Part shown: positions 14,458 through 22,504 of the stretch, in pieces
Layout: each line of letters starts with the position of its first letter
Numbering within the stretch: position 1 is the first letter of the stretch
Virus record (IMG/VR): IMGVR_UViG_3300032893_002468
Span: 1-28,475 of that record
Origin: a virus
Direction: 5' to 3' (one strand)
DNA length: 28,475 bases
The notes under the pieces: model-generated
Database searches by the model: none
The model's input: the letters and a program-made list of their open reading frames with translations, nothing else
Told to the model about the DNA's origin: nothing
Position numbers and translations under genes: made by a program

Positions 14458-14611
14458 CAGTTATGAACTAATTCCAAAAGCATTTTTAACAGATTTAAGA
14501 TTGAAATACATGGATTTTCCCAATGTAGAATTAGTGAGTTATTTTTCTAATAATATAAAGGATGAATTAATGAATGAATTAGATGCAGAATTGGAAAATT
14601 TACTAAAATAA
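14441..14611 (+). CDS. Small Glu/Leu-tailed protein, copy 1 of a local ORF family, 56 aa
   Basis: ATG 14441 was chosen over an in-frame TTG at 14393 because the ATG is preceded by AAAGAGAAA and overlaps the phosphatase stop by 17 rather than 65 bases. The product starts MIKVYNSYELIPK and ends KDELMNELDAELENLLK. The same tail is repeated almost exactly in a frame-broken copy at 14763-14819, and a similar tail ends the 74 aa ORF at 14829-15053. It is probably a short helical protein. No function recognised. Confidence 0.6.
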   Translation: MIKVYNSYELIPKAFLTDLRLKYMDFPNVELVSYFSNNIKDELMNELDAELENLLK

Positions 14612-14625
14612 TAGAAAATAAAGAT

Positions 14626-14819
14626 ATGTGGCATTTTACTATAGAAAAAGACTTAAGAAGTTTAACATCATAATATGAAAAAGACTTACGCCTGCATGAT
14701 ATTTCTAAAGAATTAGGATTAACAAAAGAAACAGAATATGAAATAGTAAAATGTAAATAGATAATACATTAGGTGAATTAATGGATGAATTAAATACAGA
14801 ATTGGAAAATTTACTATAA
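14626..14819 (+). pseudogene. Decayed copies of the small Glu/Leu-tailed ORF family
   Basis: No intact gene spans this stretch, but pieces of the neighbours are recognisable. IEKDLRSL (from 14641) and EKDLRLHD (from about 14675) match QIEKDLRLIDV in the ORF at 14829-15053, each followed by a stop. NTLGELMDELNTELENLL ending at TAA 14817-14819 matches the tail of the ORF at 14441-14611 in both protein and DNA. At least two partial copies are therefore present, broken by stops and frame changes. Confidence 0.65.
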
Positions 14820-14828
14820 AATAAAAAA

Positions 14829-15053
14829 ATGATAAAGATATTAAATATAATATTAGATACAAATGATTTTAGTGTTAAATTGTTGAGAAATAAATTATCA
14901 CAAATTGAAAAAGACTTAAGATTAATTGATGTTTTTGCAAATGCAGGATTATTTGATAATAAAAATAAAAATGAAATAGATCATGTAGTGAATAAAATGC
15001 AAATAGGTATGCTAATTGAATTAAATAATGAATTAAACAATATTTTGCAATAA
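14829..15053 (+). CDS. Small protein, later copy of the local ORF family, 74 aa
   Basis: Starts MIKILNIILDTND at ATG 14829, ten bases after the decayed copies, and ends MQIGMLIELNNELNNILQ. The QIEKDLRLIDV segment (about residues 26-36) is the intact version of the fragments in 14626-14819. It is acidic and amphipathic, probably helical. It differs enough from copy 1 that the relationship rests mainly on the shared segment and tail. Confidence 0.6.
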   Translation: MIKILNIILDTNDFSVKLLRNKLSQIEKDLRLIDVFANAGLFDNKNKNEIDHVVNKMQIGMLIELNNELNNILQ

Positions 15054-15068
15054 AATCAAATTAATTTA

Positions 15069-15078
15069 TTATATTTAT
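15069..15078 (+). promoter_or_regulatory. Promoter-like TTATATTTAT box
   Basis: Matches the TTATATTTA core seen at 8961-8969, 9197-9204 and 10521-10530 and lies 16 bases before ATG 15095, following the small-ORF cluster. A weak call, because the surrounding intergenic sequence is almost entirely A and T. Confidence 0.3.
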
Positions 15079-15094
15079 ATATAAAATTATAATT

Positions 15095-15547
15095 ATGCCA
15101 ACACCTCAAGATTTATATTGTGATACCTGTAAAAAATATACATCTCATATGCCCGGTGGAAGCCCGCTTGGTATTCATTGTATTCATTGTGGTTCGCTAT
15201 ATGATAATACTAAGAAACGTTATATAATATGTGGGCCAGAAGATAATGAAGAAGTAATTAAAGCTAAAAAGGAACTTTTAGAAAAAGAGCCTGACGCAAT
15301 TATTATAAATGAAGATGTTGCGTTAGAAAATAAATTTAAGGATATGTCATATAATTCTCCTTATAATTCTCCTTATATTAATTTTATTGAAAGTTTACCA
15401 TTAGATGGTTTAGGTTATCATAAACATCATTATACCTATAAAAGAGAAGGAAAAAAACTACAACGCAATGATAAATGTTCCTGCGGAAGTGGAAAAAAAT
15501 ATAAAAATTGTTGTATAAATAAAGAAAATGAGAGCAAAAATGATTAA
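15095..15547 (+). CDS. Zinc-ribbon and SEC-C motif protein, 150 aa
   Basis: Two metal-binding modules are visible. The N-terminal zinc ribbon has CDTC at 9-12 and CIHCG at 29-33. The C-terminus carries a SEC-C motif, NDKCSCGSGKKYKNCC, with C128, C130, C139 and C140 in the canonical CxCx8CC spacing, the same module that ends SecA and binds zinc. The linker is acidic and contains a short NSPYNSPY repeat. SEC-C modules serve as adaptor or nucleic-acid-linked domains, so the protein may recruit a partner. Its 3' end overlaps the HD-domain gene, which may be that partner. Confidence 0.8.
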   Translation: MPTPQDLYCDTCKKYTSHMPGGSPLGIHCIHCGSLYDNTKKRYIICGPEDNEEVIKAKKELLEKEPDAIIINEDVALENKFKDMSYNSPYNSPYINFIESLPLDGLGYHKHHYTYKREGKKLQRNDKCSCGSGKKYKNCCINKENESKND

Positions 15548-16049
15548 ACATATTTCTTGGAATGAGCTATATGCCATTTTACCTAAAAGTATTAAAGATA
15601 TTTTTTTAAAATTAAGAGAATTAAAAGAAGATCCTAGGTGGCATCCTGAAGAATATGAAAATATTGAGTCTATTTATCCCAATACAGGTGGAGTGCTTAA
15701 TCATATTAAAAAAGTTTATGATAAAACCATAGCATATGATGATATAGATCTATGTATGGCTGCACTATTTCATGATTTGGGAAAAGCAGAATGCGCAAAA
15801 TTAAAACCTGGAACAGAGTTCTATACTTCTCATGGTCATGAAATGGTATCTGCTAAAATAACATATTTTCATAAAGATTTTATAGAATTAAATGGAGCAA
15901 ATTATGAGGCAGTTCATTTTATAGTTTCTAATCACATGAGAGCTCATAAATTGAGTGAAATGCGTCCCTTTAAACAAAAACTTCTAAGAGATAATCCTTA
16001 TTTTGAAAAATTAATGATATTTGAAAAATGCGATGATATGATTAATTAA
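15528..16049 (+). CDS. HD-domain phosphohydrolase, 173 aa
   Basis: The HD metal-binding signature is complete: H59 in VLNHIKKV, AALFHDLGK with H82-D83, SHGHEM with H102/H104, and SNHMRAH with H126. This arrangement (H...HD...H...H) resembles the HD domain of CCA-adding enzymes and related RNA or nucleotide phosphohydrolases. In RNA repair settings such domains remove 2',3'-cyclic phosphates or phosphates, so a link with the RNA ligase set is possible; nucleotide hydrolysis is an alternative. ATG 15540 is an equally good start because it gives the 8-base ATG..TAA overlap used by other genes here. Confidence 0.85.
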   Translation: MRAKMIKHISWNELYAILPKSIKDIFLKLRELKEDPRWHPEEYENIESIYPNTGGVLNHIKKVYDKTIAYDDIDLCMAALFHDLGKAECAKLKPGTEFYTSHGHEMVSAKITYFHKDFIELNGANYEAVHFIVSNHMRAHKLSEMRPFKQKLLRDNPYFEKLMIFEKCDDMIN

Positions 16050-16055
16050 AAAATT

Positions 16056-16292
16056 ATGAAAAAAGATACTATTATATTTAAAAATCAAGAAAAGCAATTT
16101 CCCTATATTACAGTGGAAAAATTGGCTAAATTTTTTAATGTAGAATTTGATTATTCTTTTGTTAGACAAAAATTTGATTTAATGGACTCACTTTTTTTTC
16201 AAAATCCTATAGCTGAATACATTATTTTTGTAAAATATGAAAATGAAAGTGATTTTATTAAATTTAAAGACGCATTAGAAAATTTACTTTAA
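16056..16292 (+). CDS. Hypothetical protein, 78 aa
   Basis: Starts at ATG 16056, six bases past the HD-domain gene. The product has alternating hydrophobic and aromatic residues (FPYITVEKLAKFFNVEFDY) and ends SDFIKFKDALENLL, a tail similar to the ENLL ends of the small ORFs at 14441-14819. A small alpha/beta fold is likely. No family recognised. Confidence 0.6.
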   Translation: MKKDTIIFKNQEKQFPYITVEKLAKFFNVEFDYSFVRQKFDLMDSLFFQNPIAEYIIFVKYENESDFIKFKDALENLL

Positions 16293-16308
16293 CAACTGGT
16301 ATTTAAGA

Positions 16309-17064
16309 ATGATTATTACCGATAATCAACTAGAAATTCTTCATAGATGTATAGGTGGAGGTCCCATAGCTACGGCCTCCATTGTGATTTTTGGCAATGA
16401 ATTAGGATCAGCAGAAACAGGAAATTTAGAAACTACCATTGATACATTTATTAAAACCTGGACAGAGGGACCAAAATTTGAATTTTCCAATGGTTTTTCA
16501 TCTTTAAATATTTCCACACCACCAGTTTCCAGTACATTTTTACAATTCATAGGAAGAATGGCATTGGGTTTAAAATATAAAGATGAAAGATTTTTTGATA
16601 CATTAGCCGGGCCCGGAAAAGCATTTCTCAATAATTACATAATGAATGAGTTATATAGAAATGAAACCTGTGTTATAAATCTTAGGCCTCTTCCCCAAAG
16701 CACAGAAAGAACGTGGGAGTATGAAAATATTAAAGAAAAGGAATATTATAAATCTTATAATTTTATTCTTCGTAGGGCTTCCAGTGATTTGTGGAGAGAT
16801 ATAAGGGTTAAAGCTTTGGAAGAAGCTTTTAATATTTGTAAAAATTCTTTAATTTTGGGAACGGGGGATAAACACAATAAAAAAGCATTTTTAGAAAAAA
16901 TTTTTAATATAACTTTTGAAACCATTGAATTACAGAATATTCAAATCTTTGTGTCAAGAAATCCAAAGATAATTCTTTCCAATTACTATGATAACTATAG
17001 TGGAATAAAGTTAAATGGTTTAAAGGAAATCTATAGGTTTATAATTCAAAATTCTCTTTTTTAG
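16309..17064 (+). CDS. Protein of unknown function, possible uracil-DNA-glycosylase-like fold, 251 aa
   Basis: An intact 251 aa frame ending just before the virion genes. The N-terminus reads EILHRCIGGGPIATASIVIFGNELGSAE. The IVIFGNELG element after a first helix recalls the GxxPG-type motif of uracil-DNA-glycosylase-like proteins. Near the C-terminus IQIFVSRNPKIIL could correspond to that fold's last motif, but the His expected there is absent. The centre contains PLPQSTERTWEYE and a Trp/Arg-rich helix. The fold suggestion is weak; the frame and its conservation-like blocks (GGGP, GNE, RPLP) are solid. Confidence 0.65.
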   Translation: MIITDNQLEILHRCIGGGPIATASIVIFGNELGSAETGNLETTIDTFIKTWTEGPKFEFSNGFSSLNISTPPVSSTFLQFIGRMALGLKYKDERFFDTLAGPGKAFLNNYIMNELYRNETCVINLRPLPQSTERTWEYENIKEKEYYKSYNFILRRASSDLWRDIRVKALEEAFNICKNSLILGTGDKHNKKAFLEKIFNITFETIELQNIQIFVSRNPKIILSNYYDNYSGIKLNGLKEIYRFIIQNSLF

Positions 17065-17077
17065 AAAAAATCTTTTC

Positions 17078-17115
17078 GTCTTTATTTTATTGAATAAATA
17101 GATAAAATAAAAGAC
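17078..17115 (+). other. Hairpin in the leader of the first virion operon
   Basis: GTCTTTATTTTAT (17078-17090) pairs with ATAAAATAAAAGAC (17102-17115) to give 13 base pairs with one bulged A around an 11-base loop that contains AATAAATA. It ends seven bases before ATG 17123. There is no T run after it, so it is more likely a leader hairpin or processing site than a terminator. Confidence 0.4.
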
Positions 17116-17122
17116 CTAAAGA

Positions 17123-18700
17123 ATGCAATTTTCTAATTTTTCAAGACTTGAAGAAGGTCTAATCATTACACTATACAATAAATATCCAATAGAAAATGTT
17201 GGAGCAATTAAATATTATTCAGATAATGCTTCTGGTGTATTTGCTCGTAAAGATTTTCGTTGGTCATTTAATAATGAACATTGGTCTTCTTGGTCTCCTT
17301 TAACACAATCCAATATCTCCTATGTAAATACCTTTAGTAATTATTACTTTTTTATACAAATACGTTATACACTTAGTGCTTTAGGCTCTGGAACTGTAAC
17401 AAATTTTGTTTTAAATTATACTTTAGGTTCTGCCACTCCAGCAACTCCAAGAATTCTTACCGAAGATATCGAATCTGCAGATGCCTCTGCAATATTAATT
17501 CATGATATTCTTCAATCCTATGAAACTATTTCTATAGTTGATGCTCAAACATTAAATGGCTATCCTGGAAGTTGGTATTTAAATAGAGCAAATCATACAG
17601 GTTATCAACCCATTGGAACCATTACGGGATTACAAAGTATATTAAATAATTTGCAATCTGCAGCAGGAGTTTCCTATGCTTATGTAGATGGTTCATTTGC
17701 ATCAAGAGATTTATCTATTAATTATATAATAAATAATTATTTACCTAATGCATCCTTAGGATATACATTTTATTGGGACTCAAGTGGTTATCTTGAAGCA
17801 AGTGGAACAGGTGCAGGAAATTATGATACTTCTTTGGATCCTTCTTTAGCAGTTCCAACCACAATAGGTGGAATTACTGCAGGAACAACTGTATATCAAC
17901 TTTATGGATTAACATATACACAGTTATTTGATGATCTATTATTTCCTACAATTAATCCTACATTTGTGGCGCCTTCCGCTACATTTGCAGATAATATAGC
18001 ATCTTTAATAGAAATTGGTTCTGCAATAAGTGGAACATTTACAACTACATTTAGCAGGGGATCTATTTCTATAGGTGCAACGTTCCAAAATTATAGAAGT
18101 GGTTTACCTGTTTCTTATTATTTTAGTGATCCTTCCAATAATACTTTATTGATAGATGTTTCATCAGCAAGTTTAACTAATATTCAATCTATAAGCGGAT
18201 ATGTTGTTAAAAAAGGTATACAATATTTTTATAATGATTCTGTAGTTTATGGAGCAGGTCCTCAACCTTTAGATAGTAAGGGAAATGTTTATGGATCCCC
18301 TTTAGCGGCAGGAAGTACAGGATCTTTAAATACAAATTTTGAAGGTGTATATCCTCTATATGCCACAACTGTTAGCATATCCACACAAACAAAACAAAGT
18401 TTAGTTTCTATGATTTCTGGAAATAGTATTCAATTAAATATAGTTCCTGAATCTGGAGGTTATAAAGGATCATTTGAAATTCCTACAACTTGGATAACTA
18501 GCAGACCATTAGTAGGAATAGAAACCTATAATACAGTTAGTAGCCAATGGGCATATGAAGGAGGAAGCGCGGCAGCTTCATTAACATTTTGGAATTTAAC
18601 CTCTGATACTCAAAATATTCAGGGAAATTTAATTAATTATAATAAATACACATATAATGGAACTGATAGAAGTTCTGTTAGCATTATGTTGCAGTTTTAA
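17123..18700 (+). CDS. Tail-fibre adaptor or baseplate-wedge-type virion protein, module 1, 525 aa
   Basis: Begins MQFSNFSRLEEGL. A beta-rich N-terminal domain (to about 110, with FNNEHWSSWSPLT) is followed by a helical linker, then YVDGSF...YLPNASLG...WDSSGYLEAS (about 185-225) and a large C-terminal domain (about 245-525). The C-terminal domain is strongly similar to that of the 551 aa protein at 25186-26841: shared blocks include FQNYRSGLP, GPQPLDSKGN.YG, EGVYPLYATTV, TKQSLVSMI.GN.IQLN and YNKYTYNG.DRS. Both proteins sit immediately before a collagen-repeat fibre, so they probably anchor the fibre to the virion. No enzyme motif is seen. The role is inferred from position. Confidence 0.7.
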   Translation: MQFSNFSRLEEGLIITLYNKYPIENVGAIKYYSDNASGVFARKDFRWSFNNEHWSSWSPLTQSNISYVNTFSNYYFFIQIRYTLSALGSGTVTNFVLNYTLGSATPATPRILTEDIESADASAILIHDILQSYETISIVDAQTLNGYPGSWYLNRANHTGYQPIGTITGLQSILNNLQSAAGVSYAYVDGSFASRDLSINYIINNYLPNASLGYTFYWDSSGYLEASGTGAGNYDTSLDPSLAVPTTIGGITAGTTVYQLYGLTYTQLFDDLLFPTINPTFVAPSATFADNIASLIEIGSAISGTFTTTFSRGSISIGATFQNYRSGLPVSYYFSDPSNNTLLIDVSSASLTNIQSISGYVVKKGIQYFYNDSVVYGAGPQPLDSKGNVYGSPLAAGSTGSLNTNFEGVYPLYATTVSISTQTKQSLVSMISGNSIQLNIVPESGGYKGSFEIPTTWITSRPLVGIETYNTVSSQWAYEGGSAAASLTFWNLTSDTQNIQGNLINYNKYTYNGTDRSSVSIMLQF

Positions 18701-18713
18701 ATAAAAATATAGT

Positions 18714-21700
18714 ATGGGAAGAAATAAAGGAACTTTTAATTTTTCATCAAATTTTGAAGTCTTAAAAAAATCACCTTTGGATGCACGCCAAATAGTAGAT
18801 TTCTATAGTGATTTAATAAATCCTTCTACATGGGCAGATTCCAATGGAAATACCTGGCTATATACAGGAATGCCAGTATTTGTTTCTAATGATCCTTCCA
18901 AAGGAAATTATGAATTATATGATAGTTCTAATTATACATTATATTCATCTTGGAAAAAAATTGTAAATATTGATGATATAAATTCCACAATATTATATGA
19001 TGGTAATTATATTAATATAGATCCAAGCAATAGTATTAATTTAGGTGGTTATGCTCTTAATACTGATGTTTGTTTAAATTCTATTTATATAACAGATATA
19101 AGTATAGGATATTTTAATAATGAATTGTTTTATTTAAATAGTGATTCAGAAGAAAGAATAATTGCGGTTGGTCCATTTAGTTCATATAGAGATGTTTCAG
19201 TTGCAAATAGCATTGTAAGAATAGATAAAAATGGAAATTTAGATTCTTCATTTAATTCAAATATAGGTACGGGGTTTCTTTCTTATGTCAATGAAGCGCC
19301 TTCTTATTTTACAGAAGATTCTTCAAAAAGACTTTTATTTGTTGGTCTTTTTTATTCATTTAATGATATTAGTACTTATAGTATTTTAAGATTAAATGAA
19401 GATGGAACTATAGATAATGAATTTAATATTACTCCTTTTATAACAGCTTATGAGGTTGTATTTAATTATCTTTGTACAGATGCATCTAAAAATATTTATG
19501 TAGGGGGGTATGATGTCTATAATAATCCAAGTTCAAATATATTTTTTAAATTAAATGATAATGGAATTGTAGATAATACATTTAATAATGGAATTATAGG
19601 ATTTAATGGGTTAAATCACATAGTAAATATATCTTTAGATTCTTCCTCTTCTAAAATTTACGTTGGAGGAGTATTTTCTTCTTATAAAACAATAAGTGGA
19701 GATGTATCTGCGAATGGATTAATATCTTTAAACAGTGATGGAACTGTATACAATACATTTAATAACATATTAAATTCTTTATCTAAAGTAGCAGTTATTA
19801 AATTTGATAATAAAAATAGAATTCTTCTGGGAGGAATTTTATATTTACCTGATAGTTCTATTTATAGTTTAATAAGATTAAATGAAGATGGAACTATTGA
19901 TAATACATTTTTAAAAGGAGTTGCTATTGATCAATATAATAATTTAACAAGTATATCGCGGATTGAAATTGACGATAATAATAAAATTTTATTATCATAT
20001 TATTTTGGTATAGGATCCAATAATCCATTTTTCTCTTATAATAATATTAATTGCAATGGAATTATAAGATTAAATGAAGATGGAACCATTGATAATACAC
20101 TACTTAATTCTTATTATATTAATTCTTATGGATCAAATAATTTTGGGGCTTTTAATTTTAATAATAATATAATAGTTTATTCTGCTGATTTAGGAGTAGA
20201 TAGTAGAAATGTTGTTTTAGATTATAATGGTGATGTTATAGAAAATTATAATAGTTCTATATTAATAAAATCTGGAGGTTTATATTATAATAATGATTAT
20301 ACAAATAAAAATTTATATAATCCAAGATGGATTCCAGATCAAGGTACTATATATAATAAATTTATTCCTAATGTTTCTATAGGATTATCTTCTACTCATA
20401 CAGTATATTTTAATAATGGATATTTAGAAGCTAGTACAGGAGTACAAGGTATTCAAGGTACACAAGGCATTCAAGGTAGACAAGGTATTCAAGGCAGGCA
20501 AGGAACCCAAGGCATACAAGGAATTCAGGGAATTCAAGGTATTCAAGGCAGACAAGGAACCCAGGGAATTCAAGGTAGCCAAGGAACTCAAGGCATACAA
20601 GGAATTCAGGGAACTCAAGGAACAACAGGAACTGGAACTCAAGGCTCTCAAGGTATCCAAGGAATTATTGGGACAGGTACTCAGGGAACACAAGGTATTC
20701 AAGGAACTCAAGCTTCACAAGGAACCCAGGGTTCACAAGGAACGCCTGGATCTGGTTCACAAGGTTCTCAGGGAATTCAAGGAATTCAGGGAATTCAAGG
20801 TATTCAAGGAACTACGGGAGCAGGAACGCAAGGTTCCCAAGGAATACAAGGTGTTCAGGGTATTCAAGGTTCACAAGGAACTCAAGGAACAACAGGAACT
20901 GGAACTCAAGGTAGCCAAGGAATTCAAGGAGTACAAGGCATAAAAGGAGACCAGGGTGCCCAAGGTAGTCAAGGAACCCAGGGTACTACAGGCACAGGTA
21001 CTCAAGGAGCTCAAGGTATTCAAGGAATTCAGGGTATTCAGGGAACACAAGGCAGCCAAGGAACACAAGGAACGCAGGGAACTCAAGGAACATCTGGAAG
21101 CCAAGGTACCCAAGGCATACAAGGTATCCAGGGAATAAAGGGAGATCAAGGCGCTCAAGGTAGTCAAGGAACCCAAGGTACTACAGGCACAGGTACCCAA
21201 GGAGCCCAAGGAATTCAAGGAGTTCAAGGTATCCAGGGTATTCAAGGAAATACTGGTACAGGAACTCAAGGTAGCCAAGGAATTCAGGGAACACAATCTT
21301 CACAAGGTATTCAAGGTGTTCAAGGAAATCAAGGAACAACCGGTTCAGGAAGCCAAGGTTCACAAGGAACTCCAGGAACTGGAACTCAAGGTTCTCAAGG
21401 TATCCAAGGTATTACAGGTAGTGGTTCTCAAGGTATTCAAGGTATTACAGGTAATCAAGGAGCATCAGGTTCAGGAGGAAATATTACAGGTTCTTCCACC
21501 ACCAGTGCTTCTACTGGCTATGAGCCCTTAACTTTTTGGAATTCAAATACAAATTTAACCTACGATCCATGCGTTTGGTGGGATGGAAAAACTATTAGAG
21601 TAGGCAATGGCGCAGATATTCAAAATCCTGCAGCACCTTCAAAATTAAGAATTCATCAGGATAGTTCTACATCATATGATATAGCAAGATTTACTGCAAA

Positions 21701-22469
21701 TCTTAATAACTATGCTCAGATTTATGTTCAAAATAAAAGCAATGCATCCACTGCATCATCAGATATTGTAGCCACAGCAAATAATGGAGATGAAAATTCC
21801 AATTATATAGATCTTGGAATAAATGGCCAAAATTATAATGCTGCTGTAGTAGGTAATGCAGATGATGCTTATCTTTATTCAACCGGAAATAATTTAATAA
21901 TAGGTAATGCTTCTCCAAGACAATCTTTGATTTTCTTTACAAATTCATCAACAAATGTATTTAACTATAATCAGGTAGCATTTCAATCATTAATAATTTC
22001 TCCTGATGGTAGCATATTTGTTAATAATCCCTCATCAACTAAATATGCATTAGAAGTAAATGGAGATGTTAATGTTCAACAAGGCTATAATTATAGATTA
22101 AATACAAATATTTTTGGAACAAAAAGCATAGGATTAGTTATTGATGGCCAAGGAAATGCCATTACAACAGGAAATAAGGGATTTAGAGAAATAGAAAATA
22201 ATTATACCATTATTGGATGGACTTTATTATCAGATGTTGCGGGAAATATTGTTATAGATGTTCAAAATAGCAATTATGCAACCTATCCAACATCCTATAG
22301 CATTGCAGGTACACAATTGCCAACATTATCTGGAGTAAAAGAAAATCAAAATTTATCTTTAACCACATGGACAGCCAATGTAAGTACTGGAGATATATTA
22401 CATTTTAATGTTAATAGTGCTAGTACAGTAACAAAGATATGGTTATTTTTAAGATTAACACCAAGATAA
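18714..22469 (+). CDS. Collagen-like tail fibre with a delta-60 repeat propeller, module 1, 1251 aa
   Basis: Four regions are visible. Residues 1-85, MGRNKGTFNFSSNFE to the YSSWKKI segment, match the start of the fibre at 26848. Residues about 140-560 hold six delta-60-type repeats of the form (I/L)xRLNEDGTIDNTF, at about 167, 222, 277, 337, 386 and 449, which suggest a beta-propeller. Residues about 576-921 are an almost unbroken collagen-like Gly-X-Gln repeat with X mostly Ile, Thr or Ser. Residues about 925-1251 are a beta-rich C-terminal receptor-binding region (WWDGKTIRVGNG, then a terminal sandwich ending WLFLRLTPR). The Gln-dominated triplets are those of phage fibre shafts. It binds the host surface by inference. 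Confidence 0.88.
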   Translation: MGRNKGTFNFSSNFEVLKKSPLDARQIVDFYSDLINPSTWADSNGNTWLYTGMPVFVSNDPSKGNYELYDSSNYTLYSSWKKIVNIDDINSTILYDGNYINIDPSNSINLGGYALNTDVCLNSIYITDISIGYFNNELFYLNSDSEERIIAVGPFSSYRDVSVANSIVRIDKNGNLDSSFNSNIGTGFLSYVNEAPSYFTEDSSKRLLFVGLFYSFNDISTYSILRLNEDGTIDNEFNITPFITAYEVVFNYLCTDASKNIYVGGYDVYNNPSSNIFFKLNDNGIVDNTFNNGIIGFNGLNHIVNISLDSSSSKIYVGGVFSSYKTISGDVSANGLISLNSDGTVYNTFNNILNSLSKVAVIKFDNKNRILLGGILYLPDSSIYSLIRLNEDGTIDNTFLKGVAIDQYNNLTSISRIEIDDNNKILLSYYFGIGSNNPFFSYNNINCNGIIRLNEDGTIDNTLLNSYYINSYGSNNFGAFNFNNNIIVYSADLGVDSRNVVLDYNGDVIENYNSSILIKSGGLYYNNDYTNKNLYNPRWIPDQGTIYNKFIPNVSIGLSSTHTVYFNNGYLEASTGVQGIQGTQGIQGRQGIQGRQGTQGIQGIQGIQGIQGRQGTQGIQGSQGTQGIQGIQGTQGTTGTGTQGSQGIQGIIGTGTQGTQGIQGTQASQGTQGSQGTPGSGSQGSQGIQGIQGIQGIQGTTGAGTQGSQGIQGVQGIQGSQGTQGTTGTGTQGSQGIQGVQGIKGDQGAQGSQGTQGTTGTGTQGAQGIQGIQGIQGTQGSQGTQGTQGTQGTSGSQGTQGIQGIQGIKGDQGAQGSQGTQGTTGTGTQGAQGIQGVQGIQGIQGNTGTGTQGSQGIQGTQSSQGIQGVQGNQGTTGSGSQGSQGTPGTGTQGSQGIQGITGSGSQGIQGITGNQGASGSGGNITGSSTTSASTGYEPLTFWNSNTNLTYDPCVWWDGKTIRVGNGADIQNPAAPSKLRIHQDSSTSYDIARFTANLNNYAQIYVQNKSNASTASSDIVATANNGDENSNYIDLGINGQNYNAAVVGNADDAYLYSTGNNLIIGNASPRQSLIFFTNSSTNVFNYNQVAFQSLIISPDGSIFVNNPSSTKYALEVNGDVNVQQGYNYRLNTNIFGTKSIGLVIDGQGNAITTGNKGFREIENNYTIIGWTLLSDVAGNIVIDVQNSNYATYPTSYSIAGTQLPTLSGVKENQNLSLTTWTANVSTGDILHFNVNSASTVTKIWLFLRLTPR
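20440..21475 (+). repeat. Collagen-like Gly-X-Gln coding repeat 1
   Basis: About 345 residues of 9-base units encoding GIQ, GTQ, GSQ, GVQ, GRQ and occasional GTT-G-TGT interruptions. Many units are identical at DNA level (for example CAAGGAATTCAAGG and CAAGGTATTCAAGG recur). The second collagen tract starting at 27238 uses the same units. Gaps in the triplet pattern (TGTGTQG, GSGSQG) recur at intervals. Confidence 0.9.
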
Positions 22470-22474
22470 AGATA

Positions 22475-22482
22475 TATAAATA
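22475..22482 (+). promoter_or_regulatory. TATAAATA box, late-promoter-like, before the 786 aa virion gene
   Basis: An exact TATAAATA lies just past the stop of the fibre gene and 22 bases before ATG 22505, a spacing that fits a T4-type late promoter with a short leader. It lies in an AT-only stretch, so chance occurrence cannot be ruled out. Confidence 0.4.
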
Positions 22483-22504
22483 AAATAAATAAAAATAAAG
22501 AGAT

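Noticed and set aside
16341-16631. Minus-strand open frame of 96 aa
   Set aside because: Antisense to the 251 aa gene, which has the better context in a rightward operon.
20424-21363. Long minus-strand and alternate-frame open frames across the first collagen tract, encoding Leu/Ser-rich repeats
   Set aside because: They are shadows of the 9-base Gly-X-Gln repeat, which has no stops in several frames. Their products are pure repeats with no start signals.
20440-21475. CRISPR-like or satellite repeat array
   Set aside because: The repeat period is 9 bases, in phase with codons and without spacers; it is a protein-coding collagen repeat.
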